A stretch of 64,000 bases of DNA from Luteirhabdus pelagi. Lineage in GTDB: Bacteria > Bacteroidota > Bacteroidia > Flavobacteriales > Flavobacteriaceae. The notes under the pieces are model-generated. The model worked only from the letters and a program-made list of their open reading frames with translations. It ran no database searches and had not been told where the DNA came from. Numbering within the stretch: position 1 is the stretch's first letter; every line of letters starts with the position of its first letter. Location of the stretch: contig NZ_JAECMS010000002.1 of NCBI RefSeq assembly GCF_016827595.1, positions 682,001 through 746,000 of the forward strand, read 5' to 3'. A program made the position numbers and the translations under genes. Of this stretch, positions 1 through 9,235 are shown piece after piece.

Positions 1-816
1 CTTATCCAAGCACATCCTACCAATGCCACCTATCTATATTATAGCGGAATGCTTCAGGAAAACAGCAGCGATTCCTTAGCTACTGAAACGTATAAAAAAG
101 TACTTCAACTAGCGCCTTTGCACACCGATGCCATGTACAAAGTGGCACGCTATACATTGCAGAAGCGTAATTTTAAGAAAGCGGATTCTATAGTATCAAT
201 CGGCTTGACGGTTGATCCTGAAAGTCGAAGGTTTCTTAATCTTTCGGCCTTACTTCACTTTCATACCGAACAATACGATGAAGCCATTTCCCTCTATCAA
301 AACTTATTGGATAGGAACTATGATACCGTTCAGCTTCGGGAAAATCTAGCTGAATGTTATGTAGAAACCCTACAATTTGAAGCGGCAATCGATCAATACA
401 ACCATTTGGTGAAAGCCTATGGCGATGATAATGCGGAGTGGCATTATCAGTTAGGGTTGGCAAATATGTCGCTTCGGTACGATGACGTTGCCGAGAAGCA
501 TTTCAAACGTGCGCTGGTGTTACAGGATATACCCGTCGACTATCTGTATCTTAGCTTGGCAACGCTTTACAATAAACAAAAAAAGTATAAAGAAGCCTAC
601 CAAGCTTTTCAACAGGGGATAAAGGAGAATCCAGAAAATGAACTGGCAGTCTTTATGCTGGCTACAGCGGCCGATAATTATTTCAGTGATAAATCGCTTA
701 TAATTAAGCATTACCAAAATTATTTGGGGCAATTTGGCGATAAGGGGCGGTTTTCGGAACTATGCCAGAGAAGAATTCGAGATTTGAAGGAAGCAATTCA
801 TTTCGAGGGCAATTGA
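1..816 (+). CDS. TPR-repeat protein, 5' end outside window
   Basis: The reading frame is open from the first base, so the gene starts upstream; the Met at position 49 is probably internal. The visible 271 residues are a run of degenerate 34-residue tetratricopeptide-like helix pairs with A, Y, F and P at typical positions (for example AIDQYNHLVKAYGD, EAYQAFQQGIKENPEN). TPR solenoids are protein-binding scaffolds; nothing here gives a catalytic role. Whether it has a signal peptide or lipoprotein signal cannot be seen because the N-terminus is missing. The next gene starts 45 bp downstream on the same strand and may be co-transcribed. The family is secure, the cellular role unknown. Confidence 0.8.
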   Translation, partial: LIQAHPTNATYLYYSGMLQENSSDSLATETYKKVLQLAPLHTDAMYKVARYTLQKRNFKKADSIVSIGLTVDPESRRFLNLSALLHFHTEQYDEAISLYQNLLDRNYDTVQLRENLAECYVETLQFEAAIDQYNHLVKAYGDDNAEWHYQLGLANMSLRYDDVAEKHFKRALVLQDIPVDYLYLSLATLYNKQKKYKEAYQAFQQGIKENPENELAVFMLATAADNYFSDKSLIIKHYQNYLGQFGDKGRFSELCQRRIRDLKEAIHFEGN

Positions 817-861
817 TAACGCCTTAAATTTTTGTACTTTTCGCTTCCTTAACTAATTGGA

Positions 862-1353
862 ATGCGAATTGTTTTCTACATGCTACTGACGAGCTTTTTC
901 ACTTCTTGTCAATACTTCGAAACGGAAAAAATTTCTTCGGAAACCATCGTAGAAGAAGAGTTGAAAACCATCGATTGGAAGGCTGTCGACCAATATCCGC
1001 TGTTCTCTGAATGCGAATCGTTTACCGATAAGTCGAAACAAAAGGAATGTTTTGAAAAGGCTCTCATTTCACATATCCAACCTGCACTAACTGGAAACGA
1101 TGAGGTATCGATCCATAGCTTTTCCGATACGATTTTATTAAGACTCTCGATTTCCGATCAGGCAAGGATAGGGGTGCAATCCCTTGAGATTGATAGTTTG
1201 GTTGAAGCCGAACTTCCATCCCTTCGGAAGCGGTTGCTTGCCAAAATCGATTCCATTTCCTTAATCGCGCCAGCCTATAAAAGGGGCGTACCTGTTAAGA
1301 CAGCTTTCTCCTTACCGATAATTTTAAAAACAGAAGATTCGTCTATAAGGTGA
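862..1353 (+). CDS. Putative lipoprotein with TonB-C-like region
   Basis: This is a 163-residue protein with a short hydrophobic N-terminus ending in a lipobox-like TSFFTSC, so it is likely lipidated and envelope-anchored. The segment after residue 45 (YPLFSECESF, QKECFEKALISHI) resembles the TonB C-terminal-like domains common in short Bacteroidota proteins, where two cysteines flank such a stretch. TonB proper transduces inner-membrane energy to outer-membrane receptors, but this protein lacks a proline-rich spanner, so that role is not implied. Its 3' end overlaps the convergent gene at 1343 by 11 bp, so the two messages are complementary at their tails. Family assignment is tentative. Confidence 0.6.
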   Translation: MRIVFYMLLTSFFTSCQYFETEKISSETIVEEELKTIDWKAVDQYPLFSECESFTDKSKQKECFEKALISHIQPALTGNDEVSIHSFSDTILLRLSISDQARIGVQSLEIDSLVEAELPSLRKRLLAKIDSISLIAPAYKRGVPVKTAFSLPIILKTEDSSIR

Positions 1354-2236
1354 ACTTATACCCCAAGGTGAAATCGACCGGAAACTCACCATTGCTATCC
1401 ACGCCAAGTCCTACGATATCATTGTAGGTGAAGAACAAATAACCTTTTGCCAATTTGATATCGGCGCCAATTCCAAAGGTCGCTGGACTGTTGAAATCGC
1501 CTCCGGATACCTCTTCGGTAATCAATACGGCTGGTTCGTCATCCAGCGTATCGGGATCTAGATATGTAATTTCCTTTGTGGAATACGTATAGGCTACAAA
1601 CTTCCCGTTTGCATACACATCAATCGCATCGGATTTGATAAATTTAAAGCGATAGTTTAATGAGGCCTGTGTGGCTGAAAACTTATATTCCTCATTTTCA
1701 AAAACATGCTCAAAACGAAATACTAACGCGTGCCGACGAAGATTCTCTTCTTCAAGAAGCTCAAGTTCAAAACCTACCGTAGGTAAATATATATTGTCTG
1801 GATTTTCACTGAAAATGGAATTGGTAATACCCGCCAATGGTCCTAATCGCCAGGTGACTGCCACTCCGGGATCGGAGGCTACAAATTCCGTTGAAACTTG
1901 ACTGTTGTAGGTATTGAAAAACTCTCGCAGACTGGGCAGCGTCAATTTTAGATCTTCAGTAGATACGTTTCCATCATCAGTCGCTTTTTGTAAGACATCT
2001 TTATACTCCTCAGTATAGACACCATCAACTTTTTCGTTTTTCAATTCTGTGATAAACGCATCCTTCTGTAAAAAATAACGATAGGTGTCATTCTCGGTAG
2101 TCCAAAGTAAGGAAATTGGACCGTCTACTTCTTTATTGAGCGTTAAGGTTTCATTTCCAAAGGTGTAGGTTTCCTGACTAAAAGAAGTATATACCGTAGT
2201 AAAAATCAGGCAGAGTAAAAGCAGGGCACGTTTCAT
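1343..2236 (-). CDS. Exported hypothetical protein, possible outer-membrane beta-barrel
   Basis: The 297-residue protein starts with a clear Sec signal peptide (KRALLLLCLIFTTVYTSFSQ, cleavage after about residue 20). The C-terminal half, from about residue 130, alternates polar and aromatic residues in strand-like blocks (YRFKFIKSDAIDVYANGKF, FGIGADIKLAKGYLFFTYND) and ends in a hydrophobic-aromatic strand, FTLGYKFTL, as in small outer-membrane barrels. The first third looks mixed and soluble. I do not recognise a named family. It is convergent with the lipoprotein gene and lies 36 bp downstream of the glycosyltransferase start region on the minus strand. Confidence 0.6.
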   Translation of the reverse strand: MKRALLLLCLIFTTVYTSFSQETYTFGNETLTLNKEVDGPISLLWTTENDTYRYFLQKDAFITELKNEKVDGVYTEEYKDVLQKATDDGNVSTEDLKLTLPSLREFFNTYNSQVSTEFVASDPGVAVTWRLGPLAGITNSIFSENPDNIYLPTVGFELELLEEENLRRHALVFRFEHVFENEEYKFSATQASLNYRFKFIKSDAIDVYANGKFVAYTYSTKEITYLDPDTLDDEPAVLITEEVSGGDFNSPATFGIGADIKLAKGYLFFTYNDIVGLGVDSNGEFPVDFTLGYKFTL

Positions 2237-2272
2237 AACAGATTGGGTTTTATGCTGCTAAAGATAAAAAAT

Positions 2273-3409
2273 TTATCGGGTTACAGGTCTTTTTTTATGG
2301 CTGCGTCCTTTCCAACTATAGCGTCCCGAAAAGGAAGAGAACACCACCCAAACGGTTATGAATGGATACATGAGAATGGAAAGCACTAACAGCACTTTCG
2401 AAGTATTTCCTTTGCCAAACCTTACTTCATTCATGCTTAGAAATATACTATCAATCACAGCTTTCACACCCCATAGCAAAAAAAATATTTCAATATTAGA
2501 AAATAGCCATCCGAAGAGTAGGTAGAAGTTTAGTAGAAAGACCAAAAAACCAATTCCCTTCGAGAGCCAAGACTTTTGTGCTGCTGTTTTGGAGGCCCAA
2601 CGAATACGTTGTTGCACCAATGCTTGCCAGGTAGGTTCAGGATATGTCTCAACACTAGCATCTGTATGCATCACATAATTTACACGCTTTGGAAACTGTT
2701 GCGCCATTTTTTCCAATAGAAAAATATCGTCACCGCTGGCTAAATGGTCATTTCCTTGATAGCCGCCTACTTCATTAAATGCTTTTTTCTGAAAACACAG
2801 ATTGGCACCATTGCAGAGAAAAGGGTTTTGCATTCCAAAACTTCCGGCACTAACCGACTGTAAACTGATGCCATCCCAATACTGAAATGCTTTTGCAAAG
2901 GTTTGTTGATACCGGTAGTGAACACTTCCACATAACATTACAGATGTATCTTGAAGAAGTTGATTGTTGAAATGCTGAAGCCACTGCTCAGGAACCGTAC
3001 AATCGGCATCGGTAGTGATGATGTACTCAAATGTTGCATGCCGAATTCCTTTTGTCAGTGCATCTTTTTTGGGTGAATTTGAAAAACGTTCATTTTGAAG
3101 TAGGGTGAAGCGGAGTTCTTTGTTGTTTTGGTTTGAAATGATCTGTTGAAGAATGACTTCAGAAGTATCGGTAGAACCATCATTTATTAAAATCACCTCA
3201 TACAAATGAGAAGGATAGGACAGCTGCTGAAGCGAACGGACTAGGGCTTCCAAATGTTCGGCTTCATTCCGAAAAGGGATTACAATTGAAAAGCGCGTCT
3301 GCGGAGGACGTTTCCCAATTGACCGCTGTTGAAACCTCCTTATGCCCAGTTGTAACCAGAGGAGCAGCAACATATATAGCACCAACATTAGAATTCCGAT
3401 CCAACTCAT
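2273..3409 (-). CDS. Family 2 glycosyltransferase, membrane-anchored
   Basis: This 378-residue protein is a GT-A fold transferase with an N-terminal membrane helix (residues 4-24), a nucleotide-sugar domain starting at FSIVIPFRNE (about 41-50), the metal-binding DxD-type motif in TTDADC (about 135), the acceptor-side GDD (about 226) and a QQRIRW motif (about 268-273) typical of processive-like GT2 enzymes. Two to three hydrophobic helices follow. It transfers sugar from a nucleotide donor to a lipid or polysaccharide acceptor at the inner membrane; donor and acceptor cannot be read from sequence. Its start overlaps the stop of the upstream flippase-like gene by four bases (ATGA), which indicates coupled translation and a shared job in envelope glycolipid assembly. 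Confidence 0.85.
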   Translation of the reverse strand: MSWIGILMLVLYMLLLLWLQLGIRRFQQRSIGKRPPQTRFSIVIPFRNEAEHLEALVRSLQQLSYPSHLYEVILINDGSTDTSEVILQQIISNQNNKELRFTLLQNERFSNSPKKDALTKGIRHATFEYIITTDADCTVPEQWLQHFNNQLLQDTSVMLCGSVHYRYQQTFAKAFQYWDGISLQSVSAGSFGMQNPFLCNGANLCFQKKAFNEVGGYQGNDHLASGDDIFLLEKMAQQFPKRVNYVMHTDASVETYPEPTWQALVQQRIRWASKTAAQKSWLSKGIGFLVFLLNFYLLFGWLFSNIEIFFLLWGVKAVIDSIFLSMNEVRFGKGNTSKVLLVLSILMYPFITVWVVFSSFSGRYSWKGRSHKKRPVTR

Positions 3410-4353
3410 GACGATGGAAGTCTAGTAGTAGTAACAAAATAAGAACCGATCAATGCTGGAAGGGCGAAATTCAACAGCCAAACGGACAATACGGTGGCAA
3501 TAACGACAGTTGCTGGAATGGAAAGCAAGGAAAATAACCAGACCGCCACACTTCCACGAATGACGACATCGGCCAATACAAAACTTGGAACAATGGACAC
3601 CAAGAGGTACATAGCGGTTAGGTAAGGCCATGTTTCAACAAAGGAGATATCGGCTCCAAAAAATTGTAACAGCAGATAGAATAGCGTTGCGAAACATGCG
3701 TAGCGCGCCACCGATAAGCCAAAGGTTTTCAGATGAAGCGACTGTGATAGTTGACTAGCCTTTCGCCATAGGAACTCAAGCGAATACCCTGATTTTCCCA
3801 CTTCTTTCTTCCAAAGAGAAAAGGCAATCAACGCCAATCCGATAAGTACGGCACCAACGACCATCATTTCCTTCAAATTATAACTGAAATGGTTTTGAGA
3901 CGATAGGAATATAAGTCCAACCGTTCCAAAGAGAAGCGTGGTAAAAAGTTGCCATCCGTTATGAATGGCGTTAAGGAACAGAATCTTCTTGCGTTCCGAT
4001 TTCGTATAGAAAAAGACCTTTCCGGCATATTCTCCCAATCGGTTTGGTGTGGGTAGTGAAACCGTAAACGCAGCAAAAACCTGTTGCACGCTTTCGGTTA
4101 CATTCAGCTTTCGAACGGTGGAGGCAAGCTGTTTCCATTTCACTATCTCGAAACACCAATTCCCGATGGTTAGCAATGTAAATACTACCAACCAACCTAT
4201 ATTTTTGAAGTTCAGTTGGATTAGGATCTGCTGCCAAATAGCTTTTTCGTATTGCTGTAGCTTCTGAAACAAATACCAAAAACAGGCGCCCAGCAAAAAT
4301 AGCTTTAGGGCAGGCCACCAATATTGTGTAGCTTTGTGAACGAGCACCTTCAT
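3406..4353 (-). CDS. Lysylphosphatidylglycerol synthase TM-region / flippase-like protein
   Basis: The protein has about eight hydrophobic helices and the family-typical N-terminal pattern of a Lys/Arg-rich first loop followed by NWCFEIVKWKQL and PNRLGEYAGK (the conserved R-x-G-E motif of this family). The family includes the membrane part of MprF, which flips aminoacylated lipids; stand-alone members are usually of unknown substrate. I place the start at 4353 (MKVLVHKA, 315 residues): an in-frame upstream ATG at 4503 would run 120 bp into the divergent ruvC gene and adds a segment unlike a membrane protein. The gene overlaps the glycosyltransferase by ATGA, so the pair probably handles one envelope lipid. 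Confidence 0.75.
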   Translation of the reverse strand: MKVLVHKATQYWWPALKLFLLGACFWYLFQKLQQYEKAIWQQILIQLNFKNIGWLVVFTLLTIGNWCFEIVKWKQLASTVRKLNVTESVQQVFAAFTVSLPTPNRLGEYAGKVFFYTKSERKKILFLNAIHNGWQLFTTLLFGTVGLIFLSSQNHFSYNLKEMMVVGAVLIGLALIAFSLWKKEVGKSGYSLEFLWRKASQLSQSLHLKTFGLSVARYACFATLFYLLLQFFGADISFVETWPYLTAMYLLVSIVPSFVLADVVIRGSVAVWLFSLLSIPATVVIATVLSVWLLNFALPALIGSYFVTTTRLPSS

Positions 4354-4381
4354 ACCTACGAAGGTACGGAAAGTAAGGCGT

Positions 4382-4933
4382 ATGGCTACTGAAAAAATCA
4401 TTTTGGGAATCGATCCGGGAACGACCATCATGGGCTTCGGACTTATAAAAGTGGTCGGTAAGAAGATGGTTTTCATGCAGCTAAACGAGTTGAAACTTTC
4501 CAAACAGGACGATCACTATGTCCGATTAAAACAAATTTTCGAACGCACCATTCAGCTTATCGATACCCATCACCCCGATGAGATTGCCATTGAGGCACCC
4601 TTCTTTGGAAAGAACGTACAGTCCATGCTAAAATTAGGACGTGCCCAAGGGGTTGCCATGGCTGCTGGCTTGTCACGCCAAGTTCCGATTACGGAATATT
4701 CGCCTAAAAAAATTAAGATGGCCATCACCGGAAATGGAAATGCCAGCAAAGAGCAGGTGGCTAGAATGCTTCAAAGTACCTTGGGATTAAAAAAGCTTCC
4801 AAAGAATTTGGATAGTACCGACGGCCTCGCTGCTGCGGTCTGTCATTTTTACAATCAAGGGCGTATCGAAACGGGCAAAAGCTATTCCGGCTGGGCTGCT
4901 TTTGTAAAGCAAAATGAAGATCGCGTAGGGTAG
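4382..4933 (+). CDS. ruvC: Crossover junction endodeoxyribonuclease RuvC
   Basis: RuvC cuts Holliday junctions symmetrically in the RuvABC recombination pathway. The 183-residue length is normal. The acidic active site is visible: D11 in GIDPGTT, E71 in IAIEAPFF, and D144/D147 with H155 in the C-terminal LDSTDGLAAAVCH segment. The gene starts 28 bp from the divergent flippase-like gene and converges on serS, with six bases between stops. ruvA and ruvB are not in the window. The identification is firm. Confidence 0.95.
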   Translation: MATEKIILGIDPGTTIMGFGLIKVVGKKMVFMQLNELKLSKQDDHYVRLKQIFERTIQLIDTHHPDEIAIEAPFFGKNVQSMLKLGRAQGVAMAAGLSRQVPITEYSPKKIKMAITGNGNASKEQVARMLQSTLGLKKLPKNLDSTDGLAAAVCHFYNQGRIETGKSYSGWAAFVKQNEDRVG

Positions 4934-4939
4934 ATTCTA

Positions 4940-6211
4940 CTACGAAATCATATCAAATCCGCAGTACGGCACCAGTACTTCTGGAATTTTAATGCCTTCT
5001 GGGGTTTGATAATTCTCCAAAATACCCGCCAATACTCTTGGTAATGCTAAAGCACTTCCGTTTAATGTATGCACTAAGCTGTTTTTGCCGTTTTCATCCT
5101 TATAGCGAAGCTTCAGTCGATTGGCTTGAAAGGTCTCAAAGTTTGATACAGAAGAAATTTCCAACCAGCGATCCTGAGCTGTAGAGAATACTTCAAAATC
5201 GTAGGTTAGGGCAGCAGTGAAACCAAGGTCGCCACCACACAGTCGTAATACGCGATACGGTAACTTCAACTCGCGAAGGATATTCTTCACATGTTCTACC
5301 ATACTATCGAGCGCCGCGTAGCTATTTTCAGGTTTTTCAATCCGAACGATCTCCACCTTATCAAATTGGTGCAAGCGGTTTAGTCCGCGCACATGTGCTC
5401 CATAACTGCCCGCTTCCCTTCTAAAACAAGGGGTATAGCCGGTACAGGTTATAGGTAGTTCGTTCTGCATCAACAAATCGCCACGGAACATATTGGTAAC
5501 GGGTACTTCCGCCGTTGGAATCAAGTATAAATCGTCGTTGCCAACATGGTACATCTGACCTTCCTTATCGGGTAACTGACCCGTACCAAAGCCGCTGGCT
5601 TCATTTACCAAATGCGGCACTTGATATTCGGTGTAGCCTGATTCCACATTCTTATCCAAGAAATAGGTAATCAAGGCACGTTGTAAACGAGCTCCTTTTC
5701 CTTTGTATACAGGAAAACCAGCGCCCGTAACCTTCACCCCAAGTTCAAAATCGATGAGATCATATTTTTTGGCTAATTCCCAATGCGGGAGGGAACCTTC
5801 ATCCAAAGTAGGAATATCGCATTCTCTGGATACTTCTTCGTTGTCGTTTTCGTCGGTTCCAGCGGGAACGCTTTCGTGTGGAACATTGGGTATGTTGTAC
5901 AACAATTTCTGAAGTTCTTCTTCAGCGTTATTGAGTTGCTCCTGAAGTGCTTTAGACTGCTCTTTTAGTTCGGTGGTTTTTTCACGAAGGGCATTGGCCT
6001 CCTCTTTTTTACCACTTTTGAAGAGCATTCCGATTTCCTTTGAAAATTTGTTGCTTTCCGCCAAGGTTTCATCCAATTTGGCCTGCGAGCTTCGACGTGT
6101 TTCGTCTACTTCCAATACCTTTTCCAATTCGGTTTTCGCATCGATGCCACGTTTTGAAAGTGCCTGAATGTATTGCTCCTTATGTTCGCGTATTTGGTGT
6201 ACTTGCAACAT
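4940..6211 (-). CDS. serS: Seryl-tRNA synthetase
   Basis: This cytosolic class II synthetase charges tRNA-Ser. The 423-residue protein has the expected N-terminal coiled-coil tRNA-binding arm (about residues 25-105, rich in E, K, L and Q), then the catalytic domain with class II motif 2 (TPCFRREAGSYG, about 259-270) and motif 3 (GSALALPRVLAGILENYQ, about 387-404). The start codon at 6211 gives the usual MLQVHQIRE beginning. A TACCTTTA element on the minus strand about 25 bp upstream resembles the Bacteroidota -7 box. Nothing unusual was seen. Confidence 0.97.
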   Translation of the reverse strand: MLQVHQIREHKEQYIQALSKRGIDAKTELEKVLEVDETRRSSQAKLDETLAESNKFSKEIGMLFKSGKKEEANALREKTTELKEQSKALQEQLNNAEEELQKLLYNIPNVPHESVPAGTDENDNEEVSRECDIPTLDEGSLPHWELAKKYDLIDFELGVKVTGAGFPVYKGKGARLQRALITYFLDKNVESGYTEYQVPHLVNEASGFGTGQLPDKEGQMYHVGNDDLYLIPTAEVPVTNMFRGDLLMQNELPITCTGYTPCFRREAGSYGAHVRGLNRLHQFDKVEIVRIEKPENSYAALDSMVEHVKNILRELKLPYRVLRLCGGDLGFTAALTYDFEVFSTAQDRWLEISSVSNFETFQANRLKLRYKDENGKNSLVHTLNGSALALPRVLAGILENYQTPEGIKIPEVLVPYCGFDMIS

Positions 6212-6256
6212 GTTGTAAAGTGTTTTTTAGAAGCTGTAAAGGTAGAAAAATTCGAC

Positions 6257-7594
6257 TTATTTTGAAGCTGACTTCTTATGATAATCTGAAGGAGAAGGTA
6301 AGATCCAATCGTGGTGTTCGAAGTGTTTCCATTTTTCTGCGGCTAAATCCACTTCGGGGTCGATATACGGGAAATACGGACCTCCGTTCACCTTCACCCG
6401 ACTATCGACATAGATAGCCACATCGCGTCCTTCCGCCGCTTCCTTGGCTTCAATGCGTTGCACCAATTGCCATAGCATATCAGGTTTGGCCTTTACCGAC
6501 CGGCGTTGCTTGGCTGTTAGCATCTTGCCATAATTGTAGCGTTTGCGTTCTCCAGTCGCTTTGTCTTCAACCCAAACAGTTAAAATACCCCCCTTACTTC
6601 GTAACATCATTCGCCAGCTGAGTCGATGACCTTCTTCCGTCCAAAGCACATCATCCACAAAAAACCAATGGCGCAGAGGTAAGGCGATTTGTATTGCGAA
6701 ATAGACGCTAAAGACGCCGATAAGAAACGGTTTGTAATTGGGAACGATTACTTCGCCTTTGGTATATAAAGTTTTCTTCGGAAGAATACGTTTCTTCAGG
6801 GTTTCAGGGGTGAAGAAAAATAGGGCAAATGCAATACTCATATAGGGGAAAATCCCAATCAAAAATACAAAGGAGTTGAAAAGATGAAAAAACACGGAGA
6901 TGATAAATCCTAACAGACGTGTTTTTCGCCATAACAACAACGGGACGATTAATAAATCGAAAAAGATGCCTACGTAGGTAATACACCAGTGCACCCAATT
7001 CAATTGTAGAAATTCACCGATGAGCCAGTAATCCTTCTTGCCTTTCATGAACAATTCGGCGATGGTGGTATCCAACCAATCGGGATAGAATTTCGCCACG
7101 GAAGCGTAGGTGTAGACAATCCAAATTTGGGCAATGACCACGACATAAACCCATCTCGCCATGGAGGGCGATTTTATGTTGGAATTGAACTTTGCATCTA
7201 AAGAAAACCATCTATTAGCAGGTAGAAAAACCATCAGCCAGCACAATAACATCATTAAATAATAATGGTTGTTGTAGGAGGATTTTTGCATGAGATACAC
7301 ACAGGTCCACATAATGGCATAGCACGCCATGCTAAAGCGATATTTATAACCGAGCATCACGAGCAAGCCAAAAACTCCCATTACCGCAAAGTAGATATAC
7401 ATGCCATTTCCCGGTAGGGGTTGCAGAAATTCAAAACCGATAAAGTTGAAGGTGAAATCGGGTTCCACGAGCGTTCGTCGTAACCATCCTGTAGCGATGG
7501 CGCCAAAGGCTTCAATTGCGATCAATGCTCCGAACACTACCCGCCAAAGGACGAGTCCGATATTATCGACCTGTTTGAATAAAAACCTATCCAT
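6257..7594 (-). CDS. HTTM (vitamin K-dependent gamma-carboxylase-like) membrane protein
   Basis: The 445-residue protein carries four to six membrane helices in its first 290 residues, including the HTTM-type segments around NNHYYLMMLL and YASVAKFYPDWLD, which correspond to the core of gamma-glutamyl carboxylase. A soluble C-terminal part of about 150 residues follows (WRMMLRSKGG, then an Arg/Lys-rich stretch). In animals the family carboxylates Glu using reduced vitamin K; the bacterial members have no proven general reaction. Its start overlaps the ribF stop by eight bases, so it is translated from the same message. Function is inferred from family only. Confidence 0.8.
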   Translation of the reverse strand: MDRFLFKQVDNIGLVLWRVVFGALIAIEAFGAIATGWLRRTLVEPDFTFNFIGFEFLQPLPGNGMYIYFAVMGVFGLLVMLGYKYRFSMACYAIMWTCVYLMQKSSYNNHYYLMMLLCWLMVFLPANRWFSLDAKFNSNIKSPSMARWVYVVVIAQIWIVYTYASVAKFYPDWLDTTIAELFMKGKKDYWLIGEFLQLNWVHWCITYVGIFFDLLIVPLLLWRKTRLLGFIISVFFHLFNSFVFLIGIFPYMSIAFALFFFTPETLKKRILPKKTLYTKGEVIVPNYKPFLIGVFSVYFAIQIALPLRHWFFVDDVLWTEEGHRLSWRMMLRSKGGILTVWVEDKATGERKRYNYGKMLTAKQRRSVKAKPDMLWQLVQRIEAKEAAEGRDVAIYVDSRVKVNGGPYFPYIDPEVDLAAEKWKHFEHHDWILPSPSDYHKKSASK

Positions 7595-8519
7595 TTTGTT
7601 CTAAATAATCACGGGCAAAAGCCTCATCTTGCTGAATCGCTTCTTTCAAGTCCTCTTTCGAGTCGAAGGTTTCTTCATCCCGAATATGGGTCAGGAATTC
7701 GAGCTTTAGGTTTTTCTCATATAAATCGCCATCAAAATCGAGGAAATAGGTCTCGATGGTTTTCTTCTTGCCACCAACTGTCGGATTGGTGCCGATACTT
7801 GTAATTCCGATGGTCTTTTCACCATTAATACTCGCCTGGGTCACGTACACGCCGTTTTGCGGTATGAGTTTATACGTTTCGCTAGGCTTTAGGTTGGCGG
7901 TCGGATAGTCAAGGGTTCGTCCGATCGCCTTTCCCTTCACCACTGTACCCGTTATCATATAGGGATAATTCAGGTATTTGTTAGCAGTGGTAATATCGCC
8001 GCTTTCGAGCGCTTTCCGGATCTTGGTGGAGCTAACGGCTACTTCATCCAATTCCTGGGCGTTGATTTCTTCAACTTGGAAACCGTAGGTTTCACCAAAC
8101 TCCTTAAGGTCGTTAATGTCGGCGGTTCTATTTCTTCCGAAGCGGTGGTCGTAACCGATAATGATCTTTTTAGCTTTTAACTTATTCACCAGGAAATCGC
8201 GCACGTATTCTACAGCGGTTAAACGTGAAAACTGTTTGGTGAAGGGGTGAATAACGAGATGGTCCAAGCCGGTTTTGGAAAGAAGTTCTTTCTTTTCGTC
8301 CAAGGTGTTCAACAACTTAAGGTCGCTATTTTGTTGAAGCACCATTCTTGGGTGTGGAAAAAAGGTAAGCAACACCGAATCCAGATCGTTTGCCTGTGCC
8401 GTTTCCGCGAGGCGTTTTAGGATAGCGGTATGACCGATATGTACGCCGTCGAACGTTCCGATGGTCACTACGGATGAGCGTTCGTTTTGGTAGGCGGAAG
8501 CAGGTCGGTGTTCTTGCAT
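7587..8519 (-). CDS. ribF: Bifunctional riboflavin kinase / FAD synthetase
   Basis: The enzyme converts riboflavin to FMN and then FAD. The 310-residue protein has the two expected modules: an N-terminal nucleotidyltransferase with GTFDGVHIGH (about residues 22-31) and GYDHRFGR (about 122-129), and a C-terminal riboflavin kinase domain with GKAIGRTLDYPTANL (about 197-211) and NGVY. It lies two bases downstream of pth and overlaps the HTTM gene, so pth-ribF-HTTM form one minus-strand unit. The identification is firm. Confidence 0.95.
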   Translation of the reverse strand: MQEHRPASAYQNERSSVVTIGTFDGVHIGHTAILKRLAETAQANDLDSVLLTFFPHPRMVLQQNSDLKLLNTLDEKKELLSKTGLDHLVIHPFTKQFSRLTAVEYVRDFLVNKLKAKKIIIGYDHRFGRNRTADINDLKEFGETYGFQVEEINAQELDEVAVSSTKIRKALESGDITTANKYLNYPYMITGTVVKGKAIGRTLDYPTANLKPSETYKLIPQNGVYVTQASINGEKTIGITSIGTNPTVGGKKKTIETYFLDFDGDLYEKNLKLEFLTHIRDEETFDSKEDLKEAIQQDEAFARDYLEQNG

Positions 8520-8521
8520 GA

Positions 8522-9154
8522 TTAGCTTCCGTTAAATTGGTTCATGGTATTGGCCATTCCTGCCAAGCCAAAGGATTCGATGGCTGCAGCCGCTTTCTTT
8601 AGGCGTTCCGGAAGTTTGGCTTCTTCTTCCTCGGACCATTCGCCCAATACATAATCTACTTGGCGCCCTTGGCTGAAATCGTCGCTTATTCCGAAGCGAA
8701 AGCGATTGTATTTGTTGGTCTGTAGTACGTTCTGGATGTCTTTTAGTCCGTTATGACCACCATCGCTACCTTTACCTTTAATGCGAATGGTTCCGAAGGG
8801 AAGGTTAAGATCGTCGGTAACCACCAATAGGTTTTCCAGTGGAATATTTTCCTTATCCAGCCAATAGCGAACAGCTTTGCCGCTAAGGTTCATAAAAGTG
8901 CTGGGTTTCAATAATAGAAAGCTTCGCCCTTTTTTCTTGTGAAGGGTAACATCGCCAAGTTTCGCTGTTTCCCACGTTAGATCGTTTTGTTCAGCGAGGT
9001 AATCGACGATTTTAAAACCGATGTTGTGACGGGTATTATGGTATTTAGGGCCAATGTTTCCAAGGCCTGCAATGAGGAATTTTTTCATAGGGTCGCTTTC
9101 TGAAAGGTAAGGGGTTTTGTTGGAACCGAAAAGCTTTTTAAAAAAGGACAGCAT
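8522..9154 (-). CDS. pth: Peptidyl-tRNA hydrolase
   Basis: Pth frees tRNA from prematurely released peptidyl-tRNA. The catalytic region [19 protein letters not shown] contains the conserved N and the two histidines, and DDLNLPFG and [11 protein letters not shown] match the family. The annotated start gives 210 residues with a 22-residue basic leader (LSFFKKLFG). A second Met at 9088 ([10 protein letters not shown]) would give the textbook length of 188. I keep the long form because such a leader recurs in flavobacterial Pth proteins as I remember them; this is a judgement. Downstream ribF is two bases away. Confidence 0.93.
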   Translation of the reverse strand: MLSFFKKLFGSNKTPYLSESDPMKKFLIAGLGNIGPKYHNTRHNIGFKIVDYLAEQNDLTWETAKLGDVTLHKKKGRSFLLLKPSTFMNLSGKAVRYWLDKENIPLENLLVVTDDLNLPFGTIRIKGKGSDGGHNGLKDIQNVLQTNKYNRFRFGISDDFSQGRQVDYVLGEWSEEEEAKLPERLKKAAAAIESFGLAGMANTMNQFNGS

Positions 9155-9182
9155 TCACGTTTTGTTTCAAACGTAAAAATAA

Positions 9183-9211
9183 AAAAACATCCCGACAGTG
9201 CGGGATGTTTT
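9183..9211 (-). terminator. Intrinsic terminator after rplY
   Basis: On the minus strand CATCCCG, a 6-nt loop and CGGGATG form a 7-bp stem (9188-9207) followed by a run of seven T. It sits between the rplY stop and the pth start, so it should end or attenuate the rplY message before pth. Confidence 0.85.
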
Positions 9212-9235
9212 CTATACTTGAAAAGCGAAAAACGC

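Noticed and set aside
1343-1353. Frameshift or error at the overlap of two convergent genes
   Set aside because: Both frames end naturally; an 11-bp tail overlap between convergent genes is unremarkable.
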